Part shown: piece by piece, positions 10,346-18,939 of the stretch
Layout: each line of letters opens with the position of its first letter
Numbering within the stretch: the stretch's first letter is position 1
Assembly (NCBI GenBank): GCA_947487895.1
Contig: CANKYF010000003.1
Coordinates: forward strand, 1-64,000
Length of the DNA stretch: 64,000 nt
Direction: 5' to 3'
DNA from: an uncultured Flavobacteriaceae bacterium
Lineage (GTDB): Bacteria > Bacteroidota > Bacteroidia > Flavobacteriales > Flavobacteriaceae
Position numbers and translations under genes: made by a program
Notes under the pieces: generated by a model
What the model saw: the letters and a program-made list of their open reading frames with translations, nothing else
The model's database searches: none
What the model was told of the DNA's origin: nothing

Positions 10346-11575
10346 TTAATCTGCTCTTAGTGCAACAATAGGTTTAACATTTGCAGCTCTTAATGCTGGT
10401 ATTAACCCTGCAAAAACGCCTGCTATAATTAATATAACTGTGGCAATGATTACGGTAGTATTGTCTACCGAAGGTTTAGAAAAAGCTGGAAGATCTAGCA
10501 AAGGACTTACTATTGCCAAGAGTCCTGTTCCAAACAACAGTCCTCCAACACCAGAAACAGTTGTTATAAAAATAGATTCTAAAATTACCAAGCGCATAAC
10601 TTGAGATGGTCTTGCTCCTAAAGCTTTTCTAATTCCTATTTCTTTAGTTCTTTCTTTTATAATGAATACTAGAATATTACCAATACCTACAATTCCTGCT
10701 ACCAGAATTAAAAAACCAACGGCTACACTGATAACGGTTAGCATATTTGTAAACTCGGTGATGTTAGAAAACCCTTCTGCACTATTATTAAAATAAATAG
10801 CTCCTTGATCTTCTGGATGTATTATCATTCTTCTTTTTAAAACTTCTTCTAATACATCTGAAAAGTTAATAGCTTCAGCAAAATTAAATTTAGGATTGTA
10901 AGTGAGAACGATGTTGTTTACAACATCTGTATTCCCATAAATTCTTTGAAATGTAGTTATTGGAACATATACCTTATTCTCTTCTCGTTCATTACCCCCA
11001 TCTGAAAATTCCCCAATAACTTTATATGGAAAACCATTCATTATCACTGTCTTCCCTATTGGATCTTCATCTTTAAATAGTTCATCAACTACTTTTTTTC
11101 CTAAAACAACTACTTTATCCTTTTTCTCAATATCTCGATTTTCTAAAAAACGCCCTTTTTCTACAGTTGTTTTTTCTATGTATTGATAATCTGGATAAAC
11201 TGCTAAAATTGGAAAATTAGAAAACTCCTTTTTATATTTAACGGTTAAATTTCTACTAAAAACAGATGAAATATATTCAAAACTTCCTTCAAAACTTCCT
11301 TTTATATATTCAACATCTTTATTTTTGAGGGTAATTCTTCTACCCGCATCAAACCCTCCATAAGGCTTTTTAGTAACATTTGGCCATATATAAACTGTAT
11401 TGCTTGCATCATCTTCAAATTGTTTTGCAAACCCATTTTGAAGTCCTTTTATTGATCCTAATAGAAGTATTAATATGAATATACCCCACGCCACAGAAAA
11501 ACCTGTGAGAAAGGTTCGCATTTTATTTTTTTTAATGCTATTAAATACTTCACTCCAAAGATCTCTATCAAACAT
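10346..11575 (-). CDS. MacB-like ABC transporter permease (FtsX fold), paralogue of the adjacent gene
   Basis: 'IIKERTKEIGIRKALGARPSQVMRLVILESI'; shared FDRDLWSEVF N-terminus. Confidence 0.93.
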   Translation of the reverse strand: MFDRDLWSEVFNSIKKNKMRTFLTGFSVAWGIFILILLLGSIKGLQNGFAKQFEDDASNTVYIWPNVTKKPYGGFDAGRRITLKNKDVEYIKGSFEGSFEYISSVFSRNLTVKYKKEFSNFPILAVYPDYQYIEKTTVEKGRFLENRDIEKKDKVVVLGKKVVDELFKDEDPIGKTVIMNGFPYKVIGEFSDGGNEREENKVYVPITTFQRIYGNTDVVNNIVLTYNPKFNFAEAINFSDVLEEVLKRRMIIHPEDQGAIYFNNSAEGFSNITEFTNMLTVISVAVGFLILVAGIVGIGNILVFIIKERTKEIGIRKALGARPSQVMRLVILESIFITTVSGVGGLLFGTGLLAIVSPLLDLPAFSKPSVDNTTVIIATVILIIAGVFAGLIPALRAANVKPIVALRAD

Positions 11576-12269
11576 ATTGTGCCGCTCTTACTTGTGTTAC
11601 TTTTTTATCTTCCATTATAACACCATCACGTAATCTCACAATACGTTTACACATGTTTGCAATATCTTCTTCATGCGTTACCATTAAAATAGTTTTTCCT
11701 TCATCATTTAGTTGCTGTATGAACTCCATGATTTCATATGAAGTCTTGGTATCTAATGCTCCTGTGGGCTCATCGGCTAATAATAATTTTGGATTAGCAG
11801 CTAATGCTCTAGCTATTGCAACACGTTGTTTTTGACCTCCAGACAATTCTTTTGGTAAGTGATCTGACCAATTTGCCAACCCTACCTTCTCTAAATGAAA
11901 TAACGCAAGCTCTTGCCTCTCTTTACGTTTCATACCTTGATAATATAGAGGCAATGCAACATTCTCTATAGCATTTTTATAGCTAATAAGATTGAAAGAC
12001 TGGAAAATAAAACCTAAAAATTTATTTCTATATACAGCCGCTTTCTTTTCTGTTAAATTTTTAATTTGAAGTTCATCTAAGATATATTGTCCTGAATCTG
12101 CCTCATCTAACATACCTATAATGTTTAGCAATGTAGATTTTCCTGAACCAGAAGACCCCATAATTGCTACCATTTCTCCTTCTTTTACCGAAAGATCTAT
12201 CCCTTTTAAAACATGTAAACTTGAGTCTCCTATAGGATAGGATTTGTGAAGATTTTTAATTTCTAGCAT
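11568..12269 (-). CDS. ABC transporter ATP-binding protein (MacB/LolD type)
   Basis: Walker A GSSGSGKST, signature LSGGQKQRVAIARAL, Walker B LLLADEPTGALD. Confidence 0.96.
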   Translation of the reverse strand: MLEIKNLHKSYPIGDSSLHVLKGIDLSVKEGEMVAIMGSSGSGKSTLLNIIGMLDEADSGQYILDELQIKNLTEKKAAVYRNKFLGFIFQSFNLISYKNAIENVALPLYYQGMKRKERQELALFHLEKVGLANWSDHLPKELSGGQKQRVAIARALAANPKLLLADEPTGALDTKTSYEIMEFIQQLNDEGKTILMVTHEEDIANMCKRIVRLRDGVIMEDKKVTQVRAAQYV

Positions 12270-12355
12270 TTCTGATTGATCTTTTAAGTAATCTACTTTT
12301 TTGTAAGACTACAAATGCAAAGAAATGTTACATAAACCGTGCTAAAAACTTTTTA

Positions 12356-12583
12356 TTATTTTTTTAACGTTCTGTATTTCTTGTAGATATAGAATATAAT
12401 TCCTCCAACAAGTAAGTAAGGAATAGCCATTAAATATACAATCCCATCATTTATTCCTTCAGCTGTAGTTTTAGTCTCTTCACTTTCTAAAACAGCTCTA
12501 CACATAGCGCATTGGGAGTTGCTCTTTAGACTCAAAAGAGAAAAGAAAAAAGAAAAAAGAATTAAAATTATTTTTCGTTTCAT
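12356..12583 (-). CDS. Small single-TM protein with CAMC motif, conserved-hypothetical-like
   Basis: 75 aa; signal peptide, 'CAMCRAVLESEETKTTAEGINDGIVYLMAIPYLLVGGIIFYIYKKY'; position in oxidase assembly cluster. Confidence 0.75.
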   Translation of the reverse strand: MKRKIILILFSFFFSLLSLKSNSQCAMCRAVLESEETKTTAEGINDGIVYLMAIPYLLVGGIIFYIYKKYRTLKK

Positions 12584-12590
12584 TACACAG

Positions 12591-12617
12591 ATTCTTACGC
12601 TACGCTCAGAATGACGT
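12591..12617. repeat. Short dispersed intergenic repeat (TTCTTACGCTACGCTCAGAATGACG)
   Basis: Shares the CTCAG-NN-TGAC core with 13168-13195, 14857-14882, 21107-21127 and 38548-38575. Confidence 0.6.
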
Positions 12618-12623
12618 TTAAAT

Positions 12624-13145
12624 TTAGTAAAATGGTGAAATCATAAAATACACTATAACACCAGTTACAGCAACATATAGCCATAACGGAAATGTAATTT
12701 TAGCTATTTTTTTATGCTTTTCAATATTATTAGTAATACCTCTAACATAAGTAATTAATACAAACGGAATGACTGCTACAGATAATACTATGTGACTTAT
12801 TAAAATGAATAAGTATAAACCTCTATAACCACCTTTATAAACTGTAGAATCACTAGTCATATGATGTAAAATATACATCACTAAAAATAGCACCGATAAA
12901 AGGATAGCAAACTTTATTAATTTTTCATGAGCTATTCTATTTCCTTGTTTAATATTGAATACTGCTAATATTAAAACAACTGCTGTTAAGGCATTGATCC
13001 CCGCGTAAATAGGAGGTAAAAAAACTGGGAGTTCTATATCTATTTTTATTTTGAAAAGTGCCGCTACTGCTACAGGAATTACAATAGATAAAATTACTAT
13101 TAACTTATTATATTTTTTATGATTTGAAACTTCTTGATTGTCCAT
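12624..13145 (-). CDS. DUF420 domain membrane protein (CtaM/YozB-like, oxidase maturation)
   Basis: Multi-TM; 'LPPIYAGINALTAVVLILAVFNIKQGNRIAHEKLIKFAILLSVLFLVMYILHHMTS'; neighbour of SCO1 and cox genes. Confidence 0.85.
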   Translation of the reverse strand: MDNQEVSNHKKYNKLIVILSIVIPVAVAALFKIKIDIELPVFLPPIYAGINALTAVVLILAVFNIKQGNRIAHEKLIKFAILLSVLFLVMYILHHMTSDSTVYKGGYRGLYLFILISHIVLSVAVIPFVLITYVRGITNNIEKHKKIAKITFPLWLYVAVTGVIVYFMISPFY

Positions 13146-13159
13146 ATTATTAGATTCTT

Positions 13160-13197
13160 TGCTTACTTAGACTACGTTCAGTGTGACACTCAGCACG
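13160..13197. repeat. Short dispersed intergenic repeat (TTAGACTACGTTCAGTGTGACACTCAGCACGAG)
   Basis: TTCAGTGTGACACTCA core shared with 14857-14885. Confidence 0.6.
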
Positions 13198-13217
13198 AGT
13201 CTCTCTGAATAGCAATT

Positions 13218-13964
13218 CTATACTTTTAATAGTTTTCTAATATCTTCTTTTAGTAGGCTTATTTGTTCTTTTTGACCTTCATCATTTATTTGCTCTTCTT
13301 CTGAAGTAATACCTTCATAATAAATTAAAGGGTTACCAGATGCATCTTTTCTTGAGCGTATAAATCCGTTTTTATCTATTAAAGCAAAGTTTCCTGAATG
13401 TTCAAAACCACCTTCTACATCTTTATTTTCTGCTGCAATAATATAAAAGCCTTTATTAGCTAAATTGTAAATAGCTTCTTTGTCACCAGTCATTAAATGC
13501 CAATTAGGATTTGTTATCTCATAGGCTTTTGCGTATTCTTTTAATATTTCTGAAGTATCATACTCTGGATTAATAGTGAAAGACGCCACCCCAAAGTTTT
13601 CAAAGTCTTTAAATTCGTTTTGAATTTTAACCAAGTTTTGATTCATTCTAGGGCAAATAGTGGGACATGTAGTAAAGAAAAATTCAACAACATATACTTT
13701 TCCTAAATAGTCTTTATCTGTAATGGTTTTTCCATCTTGATTAATAAAACTAAACTCTGGCACACGTTTGTTTCCTTCTACCCCAGGAATGAACACTAAA
13801 TCTGAAACTTTCTTTTTATTATCGTCTGCATAATCACTGCGACTTTCTTGCCTTGTAATATCTCCTTCTTTAATTCTATCTACAATTCTTGGTACGAATA
13901 TAATCCCAAAAACTAAAATGATAAAAGCAATTCCTATGTATGAGTAGTTGTTCTTTTTGCTCAT
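13218..13964 (-). CDS. SCO1/SenC family copper chaperone
   Basis: 'VEFFFTTCPTICPRMNQNL' CxxxC motif and later conserved His ('GGFEHSGNFALIDKNG'); start moved from 14033 to 13964 (MSKKNNYS) because the extension reads through an intergenic repeat. Confidence 0.92.
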   Translation of the reverse strand: MSKKNNYSYIGIAFIILVFGIIFVPRIVDRIKEGDITRQESRSDYADDNKKKVSDLVFIPGVEGNKRVPEFSFINQDGKTITDKDYLGKVYVVEFFFTTCPTICPRMNQNLVKIQNEFKDFENFGVASFTINPEYDTSEILKEYAKAYEITNPNWHLMTGDKEAIYNLANKGFYIIAAENKDVEGGFEHSGNFALIDKNGFIRSRKDASGNPLIYYEGITSEEEQINDEGQKEQISLLKEDIRKLLKV

Positions 13965-13976
13965 TGTATCTATTAT

Positions 13977-14044
13977 TGGTTCTCGATACCTGCCTGACGG
14001 CAGGCTGGCAATTCCGATTACAATCGGAATCACTCGAACTGACG
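13977..14044. repeat. Composite intergenic palindromic repeat (GTCAGTTCGAG... / ...TCTCGATAC type)
   Basis: CCTGCC-TGAC-GGCAGG (13989-14004) and ATTCCGATT-AC-AATCGGAAT (14011-14030) flanked by TCTCGATAC and CTCGAACTGAC. Confidence 0.75.
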
Positions 14045-14045
14045 T

Positions 14046-14762
14046 TTATTCTTCTACAGCTTTTAAATCGTTGGCGCGTCTTACAGTTGAATTGAATTCC
14101 CCTTTTCGTTTCTGCCTATACTCAGTAAACAAAATACGCATGTCTTCACTCATTTTATTTTTTATGGTAGCTACTTCTATACAGTTATAGCTATTTAAAC
14201 CGTAAAGAGGTTTCTTCTTTTCTTTCTCATTATCTTCTCTATCATCTATTCTACCTCGTTGATTCAATTCCTTATCTATGATAAAAACTTCATCTACAGC
14301 TAAGTTAATATCTAATGCTATATTCGTTTTAACTGTTTTATATAGTTTTCTTATTTTCTCTGGTTCTCCAAAAACAAAATGCCAAAACTTTAGGTTTTCA
14401 TATTGACTTATCTCTCGTTTTAACTGTTTTACAGTTTCTTCTGTTCCTTTTGGAGCAACAATAACTATCTGAAATTTTTTAAACCCTTTAAACTTATCAT
14501 AAACCAACTCTTTTAGATTTGAAGCTGCTGTAGATTTAAGCATTGGTTTTTCTCCTAAAAAACCTAAAACGGTAATATGATCTTTTAGAACAACCTTTTC
14601 ATTATCTAACGAATTAAAATCGTTTAACTCTATAATATCTTCATTAACTATATCTAAGGGATTATAGTTATGAGTAGCAGGATATAAGAATAATAAAAAC
14701 GTTACTGGAAGAAAGAATAAAACCACCAAAACCGTATACCTACCAACTTTCTTTAAATTCAT
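14046..14762 (-). CDS. Membrane-anchored thioredoxin-fold-like protein, SCO-like but lacking the CxxxC motif
   Basis: N-terminal TM; 'ITVLGFLGEKPML...NLKFWHFVFGEPEKIRKLYKTV...DEVFIIDKELNQRGRID' parallels SCO1 'NPNWHLMTGDKEAIYNLANKG...GNFALIDKNGFIRSRKD'. Confidence 0.6.
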   Translation of the reverse strand: MNLKKVGRYTVLVVLFFLPVTFLLFLYPATHNYNPLDIVNEDIIELNDFNSLDNEKVVLKDHITVLGFLGEKPMLKSTAASNLKELVYDKFKGFKKFQIVIVAPKGTEETVKQLKREISQYENLKFWHFVFGEPEKIRKLYKTVKTNIALDINLAVDEVFIIDKELNQRGRIDDREDNEKEKKKPLYGLNSYNCIEVATIKNKMSEDMRILFTEYRQKRKGEFNSTVRRANDLKAVEE

Positions 14763-14808
14763 TTTAGTTTATTCTTTTTGAGTTACAAATAAAACTATGC
14801 AAAAATAA

Positions 14809-14835
14809 AAAAGGTGGTTCTTAAAACCACCTTTT
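14809..14835 (-). terminator. Rho-independent terminator downstream of the hypothetical/upstream of cox4, symmetric hairpin
   Basis: AAAAGGTGGTT-CTTAA-AACCACCTTTT, T-rich on both sides. Confidence 0.6.
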
Positions 14836-14856
14836 AATTTATATTTTAACATTTAC

Positions 14857-14885
14857 ACTTCGACAAGCTCAGTGTGACACTCATT
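14857..14885. repeat. Short dispersed intergenic repeat (CACTTCGACAAGCTCAGTGTGACACTCAT)
   Basis: Same CTCAGTGTGACACTCA core as 13170-13190. Confidence 0.65.
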
Positions 14886-14899
14886 GGTAATAAATGTCT

Positions 14900-15280
14900 T
14901 TAAAAATCTCTTTTGATAAATCCGTCTTTATAAACATTAAAAACGTAACCACCTTCTTGTAATAATATAAAAACTAAGTAAAGAATTAAGAAAATTGTAG
15001 TCCATACTACAGCACGTCTTAAACCTTTAGTTTCGTCACGCATATGCATGAAATCCCAAGTAATATAATATGCTTTTACAATAGTAAGAATAATGAATAT
15101 CCAGTTTAAACCTTTCATACCCAAAACATGTTTCATTAGGCTTTCTGGCTTATATATACCTAGAACAACTTCTACAGCTGTTACTATACTTAAGAATATT
15201 AAAACACCCCAAATTTTTTGAGTGTTGCTCTTAAATTTTAATAGACCTCTAAATATTTCTAATTTATGTTCGTGCGCCAT
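14900..15280 (-). CDS. Cytochrome c oxidase subunit IV family protein
   Basis: 126 aa, 3 TM; 'KIWGVLIFLSIVTAVEVVLGI...YYITWDFMHMRDETKGLRR'. Confidence 0.85.
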   Translation of the reverse strand: MAHEHKLEIFRGLLKFKSNTQKIWGVLIFLSIVTAVEVVLGIYKPESLMKHVLGMKGLNWIFIILTIVKAYYITWDFMHMRDETKGLRRAVVWTTIFLILYLVFILLQEGGYVFNVYKDGFIKRDF

Positions 15281-15305
15281 CTCTTAAATATAAAATCTTT
15301 AATAA

Positions 15306-16310
15306 TTAAACTAGGTAGAAGAATGTAAATACAAATACCCAAACTAAATCTACAAAGTGCCAGTATAAACCAACTTTCTCAACCATTTCATAACTCTTAC
15401 GTCTTTCGTAAGTTCCTAATATTACATTAAAGAAAATAATGATATTAATTACTACCCCAGAGAAAACGTGGAAACCGTGAAACCCCGTAATGAAGAAAAA
15501 GAAATCTGCAAATAAAGGCGATCCATATTCATTTACATGAAGGTTAGCCCCTTCAACTGCTAATTTTCCGTATTCTTTTATTTGTCTTAATGACTCTTCT
15601 CTAGATAATACTGTTTTGTGTCCTTCATCATTAATTATTTGAGTTCTCACTAAAACATTTTCATGAGTTTCTAAACCATGAACTACTTCTTCCATAGTGT
15701 AAGGAGGCAAAGTTCCTTCAGAAACAAACCATAACCCATTTTTACGTTCCTGCTGCGTTCTATCTGCATGAGGATCTGAAACTACAAAATCTCTTAAGGC
15801 TACTCTTTCAAATTCCTTTTCACCGTCAACATCTACATAATGACCAAATTGTAATATGTTACCACCTTTGGTTTGTACAGCACCAAAATCTCCTTTTATA
15901 AATGTTCCCCATTCCCAAGCTTGAGAACCAACAAATATTAAGCCTCCAATAATGGTTAAGAACATGTATATTGTTACTTTGGCTTTGTTCATGTGGTGAC
16001 CTGCATCTACGGCTAATACCATAGTTACAGAAGACATGATAAGTATAAACGTCATAAACGCTACATATATCATTGGTAGCTCCTGTCCATGCAAAAATGG
16101 TACGTGTGTAAATACCTCATCTGCTATTGGCCATGAATCGATGAATTTAAATCTTGAAAAACCATAGGCTGCTAAAAAGCCTGAAAATGTTAATGCATCT
16201 GAAACGATGAAAAACCACATCATCATTTTACCATAACTTGCTTTTAACGGTTGGTTTCCACCTCCCCAAGTTTTTCCTTCTGCCTCAGCATTCACTACTG
16301 TAGTACTCAT
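15306..16310 (-). CDS. Cytochrome c oxidase subunit III with long hydrophilic insertion
   Basis: 'MMMWFFIVSDALTFSGFLAAYG', 'FFFITGFHGFHVFSGVVINI', 'VGLYWHFVDLVWVFVFTFFYLV'. Confidence 0.93.
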   Translation of the reverse strand: MSTTVVNAEAEGKTWGGGNQPLKASYGKMMMWFFIVSDALTFSGFLAAYGFSRFKFIDSWPIADEVFTHVPFLHGQELPMIYVAFMTFILIMSSVTMVLAVDAGHHMNKAKVTIYMFLTIIGGLIFVGSQAWEWGTFIKGDFGAVQTKGGNILQFGHYVDVDGEKEFERVALRDFVVSDPHADRTQQERKNGLWFVSEGTLPPYTMEEVVHGLETHENVLVRTQIINDEGHKTVLSREESLRQIKEYGKLAVEGANLHVNEYGSPLFADFFFFITGFHGFHVFSGVVINIIIFFNVILGTYERRKSYEMVEKVGLYWHFVDLVWVFVFTFFYLV

Positions 16311-16338
16311 ATATAATGGTTGTTATTTAAAAGTTGCA

Positions 16339-16346
16339 CAAAAATA
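16339..16346 (-). promoter_or_regulatory. Putative -7 element (TATTTTTG) upstream of cox3
   Basis: TAnnTTTG on the minus strand 29-36 bp upstream of the start; near-match TTTC at -33 with 19-bp spacing. Confidence 0.4.
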
Positions 16347-16456
16347 ATCATTTTATTCATCTAACGAAATATAAGCTGTAAATTTTAAACGATGTTAAGT
16401 ATCTGCTTCAGAAACATTAAAATCTCATTATTTATTTTAAACAAGCCATCTATTTT

Positions 16457-17038
16457 TTACCCTACTATGTACAAGAATAAAAGCAAGTAAACCCAAAGTA
16501 TATCAATGAAATGCCAGAATGTAGCGGCTAATTCAAAACCTAACATGTTTTCTGCATTATACTTTTGTTTAAAATGGTTATAAATTACGACCAACAAACT
16601 AATTAAACCCGCCACAACATGCAAAATATGAACCACAGCTATTAAATAAATATAAGACATGGTTACATTACTACTTGGTCCTGTAAAATGATAGCCTAAA
16701 TTTATAATTTCCTGAAAACCTCTAATTTGAAAAGCTATAAAGGTAATTCCTAAAACTAAAGTAGCTAATAGCATTATGGTTGTCCCTTGTTTATTGCCTT
16801 GTTTTAAAGCTTTTTTAGCTAGTATAAACGTTATACTACTTAGTACTATGATTACAGTACTTATTATAAATGCATTAGGTATTTGAAAGTCTTTTAACCA
16901 GTCTGGTCTGGAGCTACTTACAATAAAAGCACTAGTCCATCCCATAAAAGACATTATTAATGAAATGATACCAAACCAAAGCATCATTTTTTTTGCTCTT
17001 GCATTTTTTTCTTGTGGTGTTCCTTGAGTTAAATCCAT
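16457..17038 (-). CDS. Cytochrome c oxidase subunit III-like (heme-copper oxidase subunit III family)
   Basis: 'HILHVVAGLISLLVVIYNHFKQKYNAENMLGFELAATFWHFIDILWVYLLLFLYIVG'. Confidence 0.92.
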   Translation of the reverse strand: MDLTQGTPQEKNARAKKMMLWFGIISLIMSFMGWTSAFIVSSSRPDWLKDFQIPNAFIISTVIIVLSSITFILAKKALKQGNKQGTTIMLLATLVLGITFIAFQIRGFQEIINLGYHFTGPSSNVTMSYIYLIAVVHILHVVAGLISLLVVIYNHFKQKYNAENMLGFELAATFWHFIDILWVYLLLFLYIVG

Positions 17039-17040
17039 AG

Positions 17041-17934
17041 TTAACTTATAAATTTATCAATTACATATACTATTTGAATCAAAGTAATATATATAACACT
17101 TGATAGCATTAATTGTTTAGCTGCTTTTTCAGTCATTTCATTAAATAACCTAATTGCATAATACAACATTACCAAACCTATTATAAATACAATAATTGCA
17201 GCAACAATAGATAGTTTTAATGTTCCCGTAATTCCGAACACAGGAATTATAGATACAAGAACCGTCCAGATACAATACATAATAGTTTGTACCGCTGTTC
17301 CTTTATCTTGTTTTCCTGTTGGTAACATAAAAAAACCTCCTCGCTTATAATCTTCATACAAAAACCAACCTATTGCCCAAAAATGAGGAAATTGCCAAAA
17401 GAATTGCAATGCAAATAAAGTACCTGGCTCTATGCCAAAATCATCAGTAGCGGCTACCCATCCTAACATAAACGGAATGGCTCCTGGTATCGCTCCAACA
17501 AAAACTGCCAAAGGTGTTTTTGTTTTTAAAGGTGTATAAACACAGGTATATAAAAATATTGATATAGCACCAAACATAGCTGTTTGCTTGTTAATGGTAT
17601 ATAAAATAATAATTCCTAACAGCGTGAAAATTGAAGCTATTACAAAAGCGGTAGTAACCGACATTCTTCCTGATGGAATGGGTCTGTTTTTTGTGCGCTC
17701 CATTAAAGCATCTAAATCTTTTTCTATGATTTGGTTGAATGCATTTGATGCTCCTACCATGAAATAGCCTCCAAGAGCTAGTAGTACTAATGTTTTAAAA
17801 TCTACCGTATCTACACCTAGTAAATAACCTGCCAGTGAAGAGAATACTACACTCAATGCAAGTCCCATTTTTGTAATTTCCTTAAAGTCTGAAATTACCG
17901 AATGGTTTGTTGTTGAAGATTTTGACCTTGCCAA
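17041..17934 (-). CDS. cyoE: Protoheme IX farnesyltransferase (heme O synthase); probable TTG start
   Basis: 'NAFNQIIEKDLDALMERTKNRPIPSGRMS' UbiA-family motif; track start 17985 lies upstream of a putative promoter at 17956-17983, so TTG at 17934 (MARSKSSTTNHSV...) is preferred. Confidence 0.9.
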   Translation of the reverse strand: MARSKSSTTNHSVISDFKEITKMGLALSVVFSSLAGYLLGVDTVDFKTLVLLALGGYFMVGASNAFNQIIEKDLDALMERTKNRPIPSGRMSVTTAFVIASIFTLLGIIILYTINKQTAMFGAISIFLYTCVYTPLKTKTPLAVFVGAIPGAIPFMLGWVAATDDFGIEPGTLFALQFFWQFPHFWAIGWFLYEDYKRGGFFMLPTGKQDKGTAVQTIMYCIWTVLVSIIPVFGITGTLKLSIVAAIIVFIIGLVMLYYAIRLFNEMTEKAAKQLMLSSVIYITLIQIVYVIDKFIS

Positions 17935-17955
17935 TGCTTTGTTCTTTTGCGAGTG

Positions 17956-17986
17956 CAAAGATACTCTATTAAAGCGTTTTGGCAAT
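17956..17986 (-). promoter_or_regulatory. Putative Bacteroidota promoter for cyoE (TATCTTTG -7; ATTG at -33)
   Basis: Minus strand ATTG-19 nt-TATCTTTG. Confidence 0.5.
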
Positions 17987-18064
17987 GAGTTTGATGGTAA
18001 TTTTAATATTTATAAAAGCCTAAAGTTTTGTACTTTTATAAAAATGCATTTTATTCATAAAGTT

Positions 18065-18931
18065 ATGAAGCCTGTTACGTTATTTTCTTTTTTTTTATTG
18101 ATTTGTATCTCCATAATATTACCTGCTCAAAATAAAGAGGTCATATTTGAAATCACCAAGCTAACTGATAAAATTTATATGTTAGAAGGTCAAGGAGGTA
18201 ATATTGGACTCTCTGTAGGAGAAGATGGTATTCTTATGATTGATAGTCAATTTGGGCATTTAACACCAAAAATTCTTGAAAAGATAAAGCAGTTGAGTGA
18301 CAAAGACATCACTTTTTTGGCTAATACACATCATCATGGAGATCACACTGGTGGCAATGGTAATATTGCTAAATTAGGAGCTCATATTATTGCTCATGAT
18401 AATGTTCACAAAAATATCAAAGCCAGCAAAAAACAAACTGTTGACCATTTACCCGTAATCACATTTAATGATAAGCTCAATATTCATTTCAATTATGAAA
18501 CTGTTCTTGTTTTTCACGTTAAAAATGCACACACCAACGGCGATGCTATGTATTATTTTACTGAAAGCAACGTACTGCACACGGGAGACACTTATTTCAA
18601 CGGACGCTACCCATACATTGATTTAAATTCAGGAGGATCTGTTGATGGTTATATCAACGCAATTAAAGATGCTTTGATTGTAATTGATGAGGATACTAAA
18701 ATAATTCCGGGGCATGGAAGCTTATCTAATAAAACCGAATATCTTACTTTCTTAAATATGCTGAAAAGTCTTAAAACTAATATACAGACGGAAATTGATT
18801 TAGGAAAAACAGAAGAAGATGTTGTTGCTAATACTTCTATTACTAAAACTTTTGATGATTTAAATTATGGCTGCTGTTATATAACCCCTGAAAAAATAAG
18901 ACGTACTTTCTATAGAAGTTTAAAGAATTAA
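18065..18931 (+). CDS. MBL-fold metallo-hydrolase, secreted
   Basis: 'LANTHHHGDHTGGNG' HxHxDH motif, 'HTGDTYFNGRYPYID', 'IIPGHGSLS'; start moved from 17939 to 18065 (MKPVTLFSFFLLICISIILPAQ). Confidence 0.88.
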   Translation: MKPVTLFSFFLLICISIILPAQNKEVIFEITKLTDKIYMLEGQGGNIGLSVGEDGILMIDSQFGHLTPKILEKIKQLSDKDITFLANTHHHGDHTGGNGNIAKLGAHIIAHDNVHKNIKASKKQTVDHLPVITFNDKLNIHFNYETVLVFHVKNAHTNGDAMYYFTESNVLHTGDTYFNGRYPYIDLNSGGSVDGYINAIKDALIVIDEDTKIIPGHGSLSNKTEYLTFLNMLKSLKTNIQTEIDLGKTEEDVVANTSITKTFDDLNYGCCYITPEKIRRTFYRSLKN

Positions 18932-18939
18932 TGAGCTCT

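Noticed and set aside
14809-14835. Possible regulatory RNA between cox4-like gene and the SCO-like gene
   Set aside because: A simple symmetric hairpin with flanking A/T tracts is adequately explained as a terminator.
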